Part shown: in pieces, positions 1-8,151 of the stretch
Layout of the letters: each line of letters starts with the position of its first letter
Numbering within the stretch: position 1 is the stretch's first letter
DNA from: CALKCV01 sp964609515
GTDB taxonomy: Bacteria; Cyanobacteriota; Cyanobacteriia; Cyanobacteriales; Microcoleaceae
DNA length: 26,923 nt
NCBI GenBank assembly: GCA_964609515.1
Contig: CAZSTZ010000073.1
Span: 1-26,923, forward strand
Direction of reading: 5' to 3'
Position numbers and translations under genes: made by a program
The notes under the pieces: model-generated
Told to the model about the DNA's origin: nothing
Seen by the model: only the letters and a program-made list of their open reading frames with translations
The model's database searches: none

Positions 1-3
1 ACC

Positions 4-192
4 GGGAGCATCCCATATTTGTAAAAATATCGAATATTCGGTTTTTTATCTAATGCATCCCTTTTCCCTTCTTGCCTTTTCCCCAAAAGAGTGCCTCTTG
101 CATGCATGCCTCTTGCCTAAAAGCGAGATTGGCAACGTTGCCTCGCAACGCGGGGCGCGTTTTTGGGTTTTTACTTGCATTGCAGTGTACCC
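4..192 (-). mobile_element. MITE-like dispersed element, copy 1
   Basis: This is a reverse-orientation copy of the element that interrupts the nucleotidyltransferase gene near 12.3-12.46 kb. It begins with GGGAGCATCCCATATTTG, contains the GAATATTC palindrome and a TGCATCCCTTTTCCC segment, and ends with GCATTGCAGTGTACCC. It is about 30 bp longer than copy 2 because of a GC-rich stretch near 121-162. The left flank is only three bases long in this window, so a target-site duplication cannot be tested. No transposase is encoded. Identity with the other copies is seen directly; calling it a MITE is inference from copy 2. Confidence 0.7.
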
Positions 193-242
193 TTTTAACC
201 TCTCCCTTGTCTTCCCACACCCCCCACACTCCCCACACTCCC

Positions 243-1067
243 TTAAGAGATAGTGCCGGTTAGGGGCGAGGAGGCCCTGGCATATTCTTTGATGGGTATC
301 CTACCGCTGAGATAGGCCAGACGTCCGGCTTCGGCGGCGAGGCCCATTGCTTTTGCCATGATGGCGGGTTCTTTGGCGAGGGCGATCGCTGAATTAATCA
401 ACAAAGCGTCGGCCCCCATTTCCATTGCCAAGGTGGCTTCGCTGGGAGTGCCGATGCCGGCATCTACTACTACTGGCACTTTGGCATTGTCAATAATTAT
501 CTGAATATTGGCGGCGTTTTTAATTCCCTGGCCGGAACCGATGGGAGAACCCAAGGGCATGACTGTGGCGCAACCTATGTCTTCTAATCTTTTGGCCAAC
601 ATGGGGTCGGCGTTGATATAGGGTAAGACTGCGAAACCTTCTTTGACTAACTGTTCTGCGGCTTGGAGGGTGCCAATAGGATCGGGCAATAAATATTTTG
701 AATCTGGGATGACTTCTAATTTAACGAAGTTGTTATTTTCTTGCCCCAGAAGTTTTGCCATTTCCCGCCCGAGTCTGGCTACTCGGATAGCATCTTCGGC
801 GGTTTGGCAGCCGGCGGTGTTGGGGAGCATCCAAATTTTTTTCCAGTCTATGGCCTCGGCTAATCCTTCGTGGCCTGGGGCGTTGGTTTGGACTCGGCGG
901 ACGGCTACGGTGACTATTTGGCATCCACTCGCTTCGATGCTTTGCTGCATTTTCTCGATGCTGGAATATTTGCCGGTGCCTGTCATTAAGCGGGAGCAGA
1001 ACTCGCGCCCTGCTATGACTAGGGGTTTATCTATGGCGATCGCTGTTTTTCTCTCTAGCGTTTGCAT
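243..1067 (-). CDS. thiG: Thiazole synthase ThiG
   Basis: ThiG builds the thiazole phosphate moiety of thiamine from 1-deoxy-D-xylulose 5-phosphate, dehydroglycine and the ThiS thiocarboxylate in the cytoplasm. The 274-residue product is a TIM barrel of normal family length. Visible landmarks are RLMTGTGKYSS near residue 26, the FVKLEVI segment whose Lys116 matches the Schiff-base lysine, and the phosphate-binding VVVDAGIGTPSEA and GADALLINSAIA motifs near the C-terminus. The ATG at 1067 was taken because the conserved region begins about 15 residues in; no clear Shine-Dalgarno is seen. rnpB lies immediately upstream on the same strand. No TPP riboswitch could be recognised in the 90 bp leader. 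Other thi genes are absent from the window, so the gene stands alone here. Confidence 0.96.
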   Translation of the reverse strand: MQTLERKTAIAIDKPLVIAGREFCSRLMTGTGKYSSIEKMQQSIEASGCQIVTVAVRRVQTNAPGHEGLAEAIDWKKIWMLPNTAGCQTAEDAIRVARLGREMAKLLGQENNNFVKLEVIPDSKYLLPDPIGTLQAAEQLVKEGFAVLPYINADPMLAKRLEDIGCATVMPLGSPIGSGQGIKNAANIQIIIDNAKVPVVVDAGIGTPSEATLAMEMGADALLINSAIALAKEPAIMAKAMGLAAEAGRLAYLSGRIPIKEYARASSPLTGTIS

Positions 1068-1123
1068 TAGTATCTATTTTTTTAGCTGCATTCAGAAGTA
1101 GGCAAAAGGCAAGAGGTTTGAGT

Positions 1124-1148
1124 AAATTCCCCATTCCCCATTCCCAAA
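1124..1148. repeat. Heptamer tandem repeat (STRR)
   Basis: Three tandem copies of a 7-bp unit of the type CATTCCC lie between thiG and rnpB. Units of the same kind recur at 1571-1593 and 1640-1660 and in most other spacers. They match the short tandemly repeated repetitive sequences known from cyanobacteria. Confidence 0.8.
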
Positions 1149-1156
1149 AAAAGGGG

Positions 1157-1553
1157 AGAGAGTCGGACATAAGCCGGGTTCTGTTCTCCCAACCCGGAGG
1201 TTAAGAGGGCGGTTATCTATCTGGGACGCCTGTTACCAGACGCCTCTTGCGGTACGCCTTTAACAACGAGGGTTGCCCCACGTTGCTTGTCGGAACTGGT
1301 AAAAGACCAACCGTGGTTCCTCCGACCTTGCTCCCAACCGGGGTTTACCGAGCCAGGGCCTCGCGACCCTGCTGGTGCGCTCTTACCGCACCTTTGCACC
1401 CTTACCACCACTGGTGTTGTGGTGGCGGTATTTTTCTGTGGCACTATCCTCACGATCGCTCGCACTGGGCGTTACCCAGCAAGTTTGGTCTTTGGGGAGC
1501 CCGGACTTTCCTCGGACTTTTTCAAGTCCGCAACCGCCTCGCCGACTCTCTCC
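1157..1553 (-). ncRNA. rnpB: RNase P RNA (bacterial type A)
   Basis: This is the catalytic RNA of RNase P, which matures the 5' ends of tRNAs. Read on the minus strand it starts with AGAGAGTCGGCGAGGCGG and the universally conserved GAGGAAAGTCCGGGCTCC (CR-I). It ends with CCCGGCTTATGTCCGACTCTCTCC, which pairs with the 5' end as helix P1/P4. The internal TAAGGGTGCAAAGGTGCGGTAAGAGCGCACC block is the typical P10-P12 cruciform region. The length of about 397 nt fits cyanobacterial examples. The exact ends are estimated from the GAGAGAGTC pairing. Short ORFs crossing this stretch are not genes. Confidence 0.95.
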
Positions 1554-1570
1554 TTGGTTTTATTTTAGCG

Positions 1571-1665
1571 TAGGAAATGGGGAATGGGGAATAGAAAATT
1601 GCGTTCTTGTTAATTGTTAACTTGCCTGTTTTTTTGTCTTCCCCCTATTCCCCATTCCTAAAAAG
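1571..1665. repeat. Heptamer repeats in the corA-rnpB spacer, two opposed blocks
   Basis: A GGGGAAT-type block (about 1571-1593) and a CCCCATT-type block (about 1640-1660) face each other across roughly 45 bp that includes TTAATTGTTAAC. The two blocks could fold as an imperfect stem in a transcript. Nothing coding is seen here. Confidence 0.6.
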
Positions 1666-1702
1666 CAATAACCTTTTGGTTCGTTTAAAAATGTAACAAA
1701 GC

Positions 1703-2878
1703 CTATGGAAGTTCGTTTTTGTCGATGGTTTTGGCGAAGTTCTCGAACCAGCCGCGTTTCCAGAAGAAATAGACTAGCCAGGCGGCGATCGCGATACTTA
1801 CTACCCAGAAGGCCGGATAGCCGTAATACCAATTTAGCTCTGGCATATTTAAGGGGGAGGAGTCGGGGTTAAAGTTCATGCCATAGACTCCGACGATAAA
1901 GGTTAAGGGTATAAAAATGGTAGAAATAATTGTTAGTAATTTCATTACTTCGTTCATTTTGTTACTCATGGAGGATAGATAAATATCCATCAAGCCGGAG
2001 GATAGCTCGCGGTAGGTTTCGACGATATCTCTTACTTGTATGGTGTGGTCGTAACAGTCTTGGAGATAGACTCTGACTTCGGGGCTGATAAATTCTCCCG
2101 AGGTTTTGATTAAAACGTTGATGGCGTCTCGGTGAGACCAAACGGCGCGACGGAGGGTTAATAATTCTCGTCTGATTTTATAGATTTTTTTGAGGGTATG
2201 AGGACTGGGGTTGAATACAACTTCGTCTTCTAGGTCTTCTATACGTTCGCCGTATTCTTCTAAAACGGGGAAAAAACCGTCAATTACAGTATCTAGTATA
2301 GAGTATAGTAGATAAGCTACTTTTTGCTTGCGGATGATGCCTTGGTTGTTGCGGATGCGATCGCGCACTGGTTTTAAGCAGTCGTCTCTGGGGTCTTCTT
2401 GTACGGATATCAGATAGTGTTTGCCCAAAACTATACTAACTTGTTCTCTTCCTAGTTCTTCGGCTTCTGGTTCTAAACTTACCATCCAGGCGATAATTAC
2501 CAGTTGGTCTTCGTATTGTACTACTTTGGGTCGTTGGGGCATATTCACTACGTCTTCGAGGGCGATGGGGTGTAGTTGAAATATTTTCGCCATTTTTTGC
2601 CAGGTTTCCAGGTTGCCCAAACCGTTGATACTTAACCAGGACACGGAGTCTGACTGTAGGTAAGGAATGCATGCTTCTGGAGTAGTTATATTTATACGAG
2701 TTGCGTGTCTCTCGCTGTAGTCGATTAAGATCGTTTCTGGCGGCGGGGCGTTGGCTTCGAGATCCAACGTTCCCGGCAACGTTCCCGGTTCGTCGTAGAA
2801 ATAGTCTAAGTTTGACTCTTCTTCCTCTTCTGAAGAATGTCCTAATTGTTCCGTTTGTACTTGTAATGAATGTGCCAT
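1703..2878 (-). CDS. corA: CorA-family magnesium/cobalt channel
   Basis: CorA-type channels are homopentameric inner-membrane proteins that admit Mg2+ and, in some members, Co2+. The 391-residue product has a long acidic cytosolic N-terminal domain, ending in a charged helical stalk around residues 190-310. Two C-terminal membrane helices follow: about 312-332, ending in the signature YGMNF with Gly-Met-Asn at 333-335, and about 353-374. The loop after GMN (NPDSSPLNMPELNW) is acidic as in the family selectivity loop. The C-terminal tail WKRGWFENF is short and basic. The ATG at 2878 begins an acidic leader EEEEESNLDYFYDEPG typical of long cyanobacterial CorA proteins. It is separated from the downstream rnpB by repeats and appears monocistronic. 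Confidence 0.93.
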   Translation of the reverse strand: MAHSLQVQTEQLGHSSEEEEESNLDYFYDEPGTLPGTLDLEANAPPPETILIDYSERHATRINITTPEACIPYLQSDSVSWLSINGLGNLETWQKMAKIFQLHPIALEDVVNMPQRPKVVQYEDQLVIIAWMVSLEPEAEELGREQVSIVLGKHYLISVQEDPRDDCLKPVRDRIRNNQGIIRKQKVAYLLYSILDTVIDGFFPVLEEYGERIEDLEDEVVFNPSPHTLKKIYKIRRELLTLRRAVWSHRDAINVLIKTSGEFISPEVRVYLQDCYDHTIQVRDIVETYRELSSGLMDIYLSSMSNKMNEVMKLLTIISTIFIPLTFIVGVYGMNFNPDSSPLNMPELNWYYGYPAFWVVSIAIAAWLVYFFWKRGWFENFAKTIDKNELP

Positions 2879-2891
2879 ATTAGATAATTCT

Positions 2892-2907
2892 AAGTAATCG
2901 CTTTAGC
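2892..2907. repeat. REP-like palindrome
   Basis: AATCGCTTTAGCGATT is a perfect 7-bp inverted repeat with a TT loop, just upstream of corA. It shares the AATCGC...GCGATT stem with the hairpins inside the interspersed repeats near 9.4, 11.9 and 13.5 kb and with the tandem array near 15.8 kb. Confidence 0.6.
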
Positions 2908-3640
2908 GATTTGTCCGAAGGTGGCCAGGGGGTCTAACCCCTCAGATAGGTAGGTAGTTCTTCCTCATCGAGTTTATCATAACAAATTGAAAAAGGTTTT
3001 GTCAAGGGTTTTTTCTAAATTCGCAGCGATCGCCAGGAACTTGTTAAAATAGAATGGACTTATCGCGTAACTGTTATAAATAACTAGGGTTTGCCGAACT
3101 CAGCAAAAACGTGACGCTTTTTGGGAATGAGGAATAGGGAATGGGGAATTAATAATGATGGCAAGACCGTCTTTTTCTCAAACCTCAAAAACTTGCTATA
3201 GCATTTTCATCTGAGTCGTGTAAAATAATTAGCCGCTTGAGGCATGCATGGAAGAGGCATACATGCAATAGTGAAGAAAGCAACAGTCATTTTTTGCTAT
3301 TAGTAAAAAGCCCATCCTTCGTTTACATCTGATTTGAAATTACTATACCCCGACTGTTATCAGGGTTTTACCAATTTTCAGCAAGCCCTAACTAACCATG
3401 TTCGTTGGAACGATTCTCAGAAATGGTATCGCATCCTCCAGAAACTCGGCAGCTCCCTACCCGGGTTTCCGCGTGTTTCTATAGGGAACGTTGGTAGCGA
3501 TCGCTTTAGGGATTTTCAGAAGCGTTATTCCTGCCCTTGCGGAGTATATTAGAAGTAGAAACTAAAAATCGATTTATTCGTTTCTACTTCTAACGGAACT
3601 GGGGTTCTAGGAAAGTAGGGCGTTATTGGGTTCCATTTCC
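2908..3640. other. Gene-poor spacer between corA and the pha cluster
   Basis: No convincing gene is seen. The stretch holds a heptamer repeat (about 3123-3150) and a partial relative of the MITE interior at 3236-3275 (GAGGCATGCATGGAAGAGGC). It also has a 72-codon open frame at 3334-3552 with no family features, and a strong inverted repeat at 3549-3593. The 3334-3552 frame contains tryptophans and charged residues in a fairly natural mix, so a decayed gene fragment cannot be excluded. I found no recognisable domain and do not call it. Confidence 0.5.
3549..3593. repeat. Perfect 14-bp inverted repeat
   Basis: TTAGAAGTAGAAAC (3549-3562) and GTTTCTACTTCTAA (3580-3593) form a perfect 14-bp stem around a 17-nt loop. 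There is no T-tract on either side. It may be the end of a small dispersed element or a structured transcript end. Confidence 0.75.
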
Positions 3641-3672
3641 CAAAGCCCACCTACAATAGTAGCTGGGCTTTG
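3641..3672 (-). terminator. Hairpin directly after phaC
   Basis: CAAAGCCCA (3641-3649) and TGGGCTTTG (3664-3672) form a perfect 9-bp stem around 14 nt, starting three bases past the phaC stop codon. There is no U-tract, as is common in cyanobacteria. It is likely the transcript end of the pha cluster, or an RNA-stabilising 3' hairpin. Confidence 0.5.
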
Positions 3673-3674
3673 AT

Positions 3675-4772
3675 TTAATCGGTCCGGGCCTTCAACCAGT
3701 CGGCAATAGTGGGAGGTAAATCTCGCTGAACTTTACCGCTGACGTACATCCCAATATGTCCCACGGGGAAAGAACGGGCGGTATAATCTTTACTACCGAC
3801 ATATTTTTCCAAGGCCAAAGTAGAATCTGGAGGAACCAGATGGTCCTTTTCAGCATAAACGTTGAGAATTGGCACGGTCACATTTTGGAGGTTAACCAGG
3901 CGATCGCCTATTTTCACCTCACCCTTAATCAACTTGTTTTGCTGATAAAAATCCTTCTGAAACTGTCGGAAAGCTTCCCCTGCCTGGTCCGGACTGTCAA
4001 AGATCCATTTTTCCATGCGGAGGAAATTGAGCAACTTACTTTCATCCTCCATAATATCTGGCATATCCAAATATTTACCGTATCCTAACTGGAGAGGTTT
4101 AAGCATCACAAACTCGGCATTGAGAAAATCTCCGGGAATATTTCCCAAAGCCTGGACCATCAGATCTATATCAATAGCCTCGCTACCGAGAGTGCAGCCA
4201 CCGCGCATATTCAGCAAGCAATTAGGCATCCGAAAATCGACGGGAGTTACAGTCAGAACCAAATTTTTGACCTTTTCTGGATAGAGGGAACTGTAACAAA
4301 GACTAAAAGTTCCTCCCTGACAGACTCCCAAGAGATTAATCTTGTCTAAACCGTGTTTTTCCCGGAGAAAATCAACGCAATTATTCATGTAACCGTTGAT
4401 GTAATCGTCGAGAGTCAGCCAGCGATCGGCGCGAGTGGGATAACCCCAGTCAACGATATAAACATCCAATCCCAATTTTAGCAAATTGGCAACCAAAGAC
4501 CTTCCTTCTTGTAAATCGACCATATAAGGGCGGTTGACCAGAGCATAAAAAATTACCATCGGAATTTTCAATGGTTTCTCTACCGCAGGTTGAAAGTGAT
4601 AGATTTTCACCTTATCCTCGCGGTAAACTTCCTCTTTAGGAGTAAAACCGATTTGAACGTCGTCTTCTTTGAGTTTGCTTAAGTTTTCGATTCCTGCAAT
4701 CATTTTTTTACTTAACTCGGTGTATTCGCGGTAAAAATTCTTCCCACCCATGGGGGTAGCAATTTGAAACAT
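3675..4772 (-). CDS. phaC: Class III poly(3-hydroxyalkanoate) synthase subunit PhaC
   Basis: PhaC polymerises (R)-3-hydroxyacyl-CoA, mainly 3-hydroxybutyryl-CoA, into polyester at the granule surface, and needs PhaE for activity. The 365-residue length is that of class III enzymes; class I enzymes are near 580. The alpha/beta-hydrolase core shows the lipase-like box GVCQGGTF with nucleophile Cys151. AEKDHLVPP carries Asp310 and VGHIGMYVSG carries His339, completing the Cys-Asp-His triad. The segment DWGYPTRADRWLTLDDY near 108-124 is characteristic of PHA synthases. A GGAGG lies 12 nt before the ATG at 4772. The gene follows phaE by 70 bp on the same strand, consistent with co-transcription. 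Confidence 0.97.
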   Translation of the reverse strand: MFQIATPMGGKNFYREYTELSKKMIAGIENLSKLKEDDVQIGFTPKEEVYREDKVKIYHFQPAVEKPLKIPMVIFYALVNRPYMVDLQEGRSLVANLLKLGLDVYIVDWGYPTRADRWLTLDDYINGYMNNCVDFLREKHGLDKINLLGVCQGGTFSLCYSSLYPEKVKNLVLTVTPVDFRMPNCLLNMRGGCTLGSEAIDIDLMVQALGNIPGDFLNAEFVMLKPLQLGYGKYLDMPDIMEDESKLLNFLRMEKWIFDSPDQAGEAFRQFQKDFYQQNKLIKGEVKIGDRLVNLQNVTVPILNVYAEKDHLVPPDSTLALEKYVGSKDYTARSFPVGHIGMYVSGKVQRDLPPTIADWLKARTD

Positions 4773-4842
4773 AGCAGTTGTTCGCCTCCACGATTTAGCA
4801 GTTATTTTCCTTTGGCTGAAACCGCTTCAACCATGGAACATT

Positions 4843-5892
4843 TTAACTGCTTTGATTTTTCTTGCTTGACTTAGTAGTAGAAGTAGTAGAAGTAGTAGAA
4901 GTAGTAGAAGTTTTGCTCTTTTCTGATTCTGCCGCAGCTTCTGCTGCTGCCAAACGTTTTTTGAGCGATTTAACCTCCTTGCGCAGCTCGTAAACATTGC
5001 GATGGAGCTCGTCAATTTCGCTCCTCACGGGCATATTCATACTTTCCATCCAAAGTTCCATCAGCTCTTGCTGCAGGAGTCGGTAATAATTAAGGGCGTT
5101 AAGTAACTTGCCGCGAATTTTGAGATTTTCTTCCCGAGAAAAAGTTTCCTCGAATTTCTCGTCAACGATGCGACTCCACATCTGCTGAAACTTCCGCCAA
5201 TCTTGTACTGGTTCGCCCTTTTGCGCTAAAGCAACTAAATCTTGCATCAGTTTTTCAAAGGAACGAAATTGAATTTCGCTCAATACTGCCTGAGAGTCGA
5301 TACTGGCTCTATAAAGATTGGTCCAGGCTTCAAAAGCTTTTTGCAGTTTAGCATTAAGTCCGCGAGTGGGTCCGACGGTGGGACTTTGCAGCAAGTTACC
5401 GAGAGTCGGTTGATACAACATATCCCAATAGAGATTGTTGAGCTCGATCCAAGGTTGGCTTTCGCCGCTGAGGGTTTGACTTAGAGGAATGATGGATGCA
5501 CCCCAATAATTGCCCCAAAGCTGATTGAATTTTTGGAGTTGCTGAAAATACGTTTGCCATAGCTTATTGGTATCTTCAACTAATTCGGTGGGGGCAACAT
5601 AGAAAGCTTTTAACTGTTTGCTAAATTCATCGGCGTACTTTTTCGATGCTTCTTCCCAGTTTTGACCGGCTTGAAATTGATTGAGGATATCTTTCCAAGC
5701 ATTGAAGGAATAAAGCAAGGGGTTAAATAGTTGCAGGTTGCCGTCGCCAAAGGCGGAGGTAAAGTTCGGTAAATTGGTTTGTTTTGAATATTGTTCCGCT
5801 GTTGATGTCATCAGGTCGTACCAACCTTTCCACATTTGAGTGCTGGTATTGAACCAAGCGTTCATCATTTCATTAGTCGGGTTTGATTCCAT
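4843..5892 (-). CDS. phaE: Class III PHA synthase subunit PhaE
   Basis: PhaE is the non-catalytic partner that activates PhaC and shapes the granule-bound synthase. The 349-residue protein is rich in Trp and aromatic residues (MWKGWYDLM, LWQTYFQQLQKF, LWGNYWGASIIPLS), as typical for PhaE. It ends in a coiled coil near residues 288-322 (EIDELHRNVYELRKEVKSLK), then an Ala/Glu stretch, a Thr/Ser repeat and a Lys/Ser tail. The Thr/Ser repeat is written by a 9-bp tandem repeat in the DNA (about 4871-4910), so its length is probably variable. AGGAG sits 7 nt before the ATG at 5892. Position directly before phaC supports the assignment. Confidence 0.94.
   Translation of the reverse strand: MESNPTNEMMNAWFNTSTQMWKGWYDLMTSTAEQYSKQTNLPNFTSAFGDGNLQLFNPLLYSFNAWKDILNQFQAGQNWEEASKKYADEFSKQLKAFYVAPTELVEDTNKLWQTYFQQLQKFNQLWGNYWGASIIPLSQTLSGESQPWIELNNLYWDMLYQPTLGNLLQSPTVGPTRGLNAKLQKAFEAWTNLYRASIDSQAVLSEIQFRSFEKLMQDLVALAQKGEPVQDWRKFQQMWSRIVDEKFEETFSREENLKIRGKLLNALNYYRLLQQELMELWMESMNMPVRSEIDELHRNVYELRKEVKSLKKRLAAAEAAAESEKSKTSTTSTTSTTSTTKSSKKNQSS
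4871..4910. repeat. 9-bp minisatellite inside phaE
   Basis: About four tandem copies of AGTAGTAGA on the plus strand encode the Ser-Thr-Thr repeats near the PhaE C-terminus. The unit is a multiple of three, so slippage changes length without breaking the frame. Confidence 0.8.
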
Positions 5893-5936
5893 AATTTCTC
5901 CTTTTGTTTAGATTAGTTGCGGGGGATGCGGGGGAG

Positions 5937-5957
5937 GAACAGGCAAGATGCCTGTTC
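5937..5957. repeat. Dispersed palindrome AACAGGCA/TGCCTGTT
   Basis: GAACAGGCA (5937-5945) and TGCCTGTTC (5949-5957) form a 9-bp stem with a 3-nt loop in the phaB-phaE spacer. A degenerate relative (AACAGGTCGGAATGCCTGTT) lies near 6795 in the phaA-phaB spacer. The motif resembles palindromes scattered in cyanobacterial spacers. Confidence 0.6.
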
Positions 5958-5992
5958 TACGGGTTCCTTGCAGGGGCAATAGGTAATAGGTA

Positions 5993-6029
5993 GTTCCCAT
6001 TCCCTATTCCCCATTCCCTATTCCCCATT
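5993..6029. repeat. Heptamer tandem repeat (STRR)
   Basis: Five units alternating CCCATTC/CCCTATT lie directly downstream of phaB, between phaB and phaE. Confidence 0.8.
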
Positions 6030-6752
6030 TTAAGTATGATGGGCGCCGTTAACGCGCAAGACTTCGCCGGTGATGTAGTTGCTGGCGACTGGGGAGAGCA
6101 AAAATGCTACTGCCCAGGCAATGTCTTCGGGTTCGCCAAAACGACGGAAAGGAATTTCTGCGGTAACTTTATCCCTTACTTTGTCCGGCAGACTTTTGGT
6201 CATTTCGGTGTTGATGAAACCGGGGGCGACGGCGTTGGCGCGAATTTTGTAACGGGCTGCCTCCCGGGCGAGGGATTTCATTATACCGATAACGGCGGCT
6301 TTGGTGGCGGAATAGTTGGTTTGTCCTGCGTTACCGCGATCGCCCGATATGGAACTAATCCCCACTATAGACCCTTCTTGCCGTTGGTACATTCCCTCGA
6401 TAAAGGGTTGAACGGTATTTTTGACACCTTTGAGATTAACGGCGATAACTTTATCCCAGTCTTCGTCGGTGAGTTTGGCAAAAAAGTTATCTCGGGTAAT
6501 GCCTGCGTTGGCAACGACTCCGTAAACCGGACCCAGTTTTTCTTCTATTTCTTTGCCCGCTGCCTGCATGCTTTCTAATTTGGTGACGTCGGCTTTTAAG
6601 GCCAGAACTCCTTCTGGTGGTTCGCTATCGATGACGTCGATGTAGGCTACTTTTGCTCCTAATTCTACTAGCAACTTAACGATGGATGCGCCGATACCTC
6701 GGGCACCGCCAGTTACTACTACTACTTTGTCTTCTAATCCTAGAGATACCAT
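6030..6752 (-). CDS. phaB: Acetoacetyl-CoA reductase (SDR family)
   Basis: PhaB reduces acetoacetyl-CoA to (R)-3-hydroxybutyryl-CoA with NADPH, the step before polymerisation. The 240-residue protein is a classical short-chain dehydrogenase. The cofactor motif TGGARGIG is at residues 14-21 and ANAG at 81-84. The catalytic set is Ser134 (GISSISG), Tyr147 and Lys151 (NYSATKAA), and the NAVAPGFINTEM segment is typical of FabG/PhaB. FabG is the closest alternative by sequence, since the two families overlap. Position between phaA and phaE decides for PhaB. AGGAG lies 7 nt before the ATG at 6752. Repeats fill both neighbouring spacers. Confidence 0.94.
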   Translation of the reverse strand: MVSLGLEDKVVVVTGGARGIGASIVKLLVELGAKVAYIDVIDSEPPEGVLALKADVTKLESMQAAGKEIEEKLGPVYGVVANAGITRDNFFAKLTDEDWDKVIAVNLKGVKNTVQPFIEGMYQRQEGSIVGISSISGDRGNAGQTNYSATKAAVIGIMKSLAREAARYKIRANAVAPGFINTEMTKSLPDKVRDKVTAEIPFRRFGEPEDIAWAVAFLLSPVASNYITGEVLRVNGAHHT

Positions 6753-6814
6753 TTACTTTCTCCTAGAGTTTGCGTGTTTGGTAATGGAACGTAGAACAGG
6801 TCGGAATGCCTGTT

Positions 6815-6868
6815 GCTAATTAACAGTTAACAATTGACAATTAACAATTAACAATTGACAATTATCAA
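6815..6868. repeat. AT-rich heptamer repeat
   Basis: Tandem 7-bp units CAATTGA/CAATTAA lie between phaA and phaB, with at least five adjacent copies. The same type (TAATTGT) recurs at 10481-10508 before the methyltransferase stop. Confidence 0.8.
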
Positions 6869-8059
6869 TTAAACTCTTTCTACTGCTAAAGCAGTACCGC
6901 CACCGGTGCCGTGACAAATGGCTGCCAAACCGAGGGTTTTATCCTGTTCTTTTAAGGCGTTGAGCAAGGTAACAATAATCCGAGCTCCAGATGCGCCGAT
7001 GGGATGCCCGAGAGCGATCGCCCCTCCATTGACGTTCAGTTTTTCGTGGGGCACGTCGAGCATGGTGTGGAACAACATATTGCTGACGGAGAATGCCTCG
7101 TTGTTCTCGAACAGGTCGAAGTCGGAGACGCTCATTTTGAGCCGATCTAATAGTTTCTTGGATGCGAAAATCGGCACTTCTGGGAACCGCCAGCTTTCGC
7201 CACCCGCCCAGGTGCCGCCTATAACTTTAGCTATAGGGGTGAGTCCGTATTTTTCTACCGCAGCTTGACTGGCTATTATTAGTGTGGCGGCCCCATCAGT
7301 GATTTGGCTGCTGTTACCGGCAGTTAATATTCCCTCTTTGGTAAAGGCAGGACGCAATTTGCCGAGAGTTTCTAAGGTTGTATCTGCCCGAATGCCTTCG
7401 TCTGTATCTACTATTTGGGTGCCTTTTTTGCTTTTTACTTCTATAGGGACAATCTCGTTTTTAAAGCTGCCTCGTTCCGTGGCTGCCGCCGCCCGCTGTT
7501 GGGAGTATAGGGCTACTCCGTCTAAGTCTTGGCGGGTAAATCCATGTTCGGCTGCCAGCCTTTCGGTTTGGTCTCCCATGCCTTCGTCGGTGATGGAGTC
7601 GCTCAGTCCGTCTTTTAGCAGGATGTCGGTTAGTTGTTCTGGGGCGCCCATGAGGAATTTATAACCCCACCGGGCGCGATGGGACAGGTAGAAGCCTGCC
7701 TGGGACATAGATTCGGTCCCACCTGCAAGAATCAGGTCGGCCTCTCCTAATTTGATGGCCATGCTGGCGTTGATTATGCCCATCATGCCCGAGGAGCATA
7801 CCATGTCTATGGCGTAGCCATCGACTGTTGGCGGAATGCCTGCTTTGATGGCCGCTTGTCGGGGCACTAATTGGCCTTGTCCCGCCCGGAGGACGTTGCC
7901 GATAATGTATTGGTCTAAGGCTTCTGGGGGGACGCCTGCCCGTTCGATGGCGGCTTTCATGGCATGGGCCCCTAAGTCGCTGGAGGAGAAACCAGAAAGC
8001 CCTCCGCCGAAGCGACCCAAGGGGGTGCGTACTGCTGAGACTATGTAGGCATCAACCAT
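6869..8059 (-). CDS. phaA: Acetyl-CoA acetyltransferase (beta-ketothiolase)
   Basis: PhaA condenses two acetyl-CoA into acetoacetyl-CoA, the first step of polyhydroxybutyrate synthesis. The 396-residue protein has the full thiolase signature: nucleophile Cys88 in MVCSSGM, NVNGGAIALGHPIGASGAR with His352, and Cys382 in AICHGTGGG. The N-terminal SAVRTPLGRFGG motif is also present. The length matches biosynthetic thiolases. AAGGA lies about 9 nt before the ATG at 8059. It is the first gene of a leftward phaA-phaB-phaE-phaC series with spacers of about 116, 137 and 70 bp. The spacers contain repeats, so one transcript or several are both possible. Confidence 0.96.
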   Translation of the reverse strand: MVDAYIVSAVRTPLGRFGGGLSGFSSSDLGAHAMKAAIERAGVPPEALDQYIIGNVLRAGQGQLVPRQAAIKAGIPPTVDGYAIDMVCSSGMMGIINASMAIKLGEADLILAGGTESMSQAGFYLSHRARWGYKFLMGAPEQLTDILLKDGLSDSITDEGMGDQTERLAAEHGFTRQDLDGVALYSQQRAAAATERGSFKNEIVPIEVKSKKGTQIVDTDEGIRADTTLETLGKLRPAFTKEGILTAGNSSQITDGAATLIIASQAAVEKYGLTPIAKVIGGTWAGGESWRFPEVPIFASKKLLDRLKMSVSDFDLFENNEAFSVSNMLFHTMLDVPHEKLNVNGGAIALGHPIGASGARIIVTLLNALKEQDKTLGLAAICHGTGGGTALAVERV

Positions 8060-8151
8060 TTGTTAGTTCCTTTTTTTGTTAACTACGAACTATTTGGGTT
8101 TTATCATGCCTTGGGCAATAGGCTCTGTTGCCTACCAAAAGTTTTAAGATT

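Noticed and set aside
53..263. Small ORFs at the left edge on both strands
   Set aside because: They lie within MITE copy 1 and a CCCCACACT repeat; no coding character.
1217..1620. Several ORFs of 80-108 codons between thiG and corA
   Set aside because: They overlap the RNase P RNA gene.
3334..3552. 72-codon ORF in the corA-phaC spacer
   Set aside because: No ribosome site or recognisable family, and it lies among repeats. Composition alone is not enough to call it.
4827..5015. ORF with a poly-Leu run inside phaE
   Set aside because: It is another frame of the AGTAGTAGA minisatellite on the same strand as phaE.
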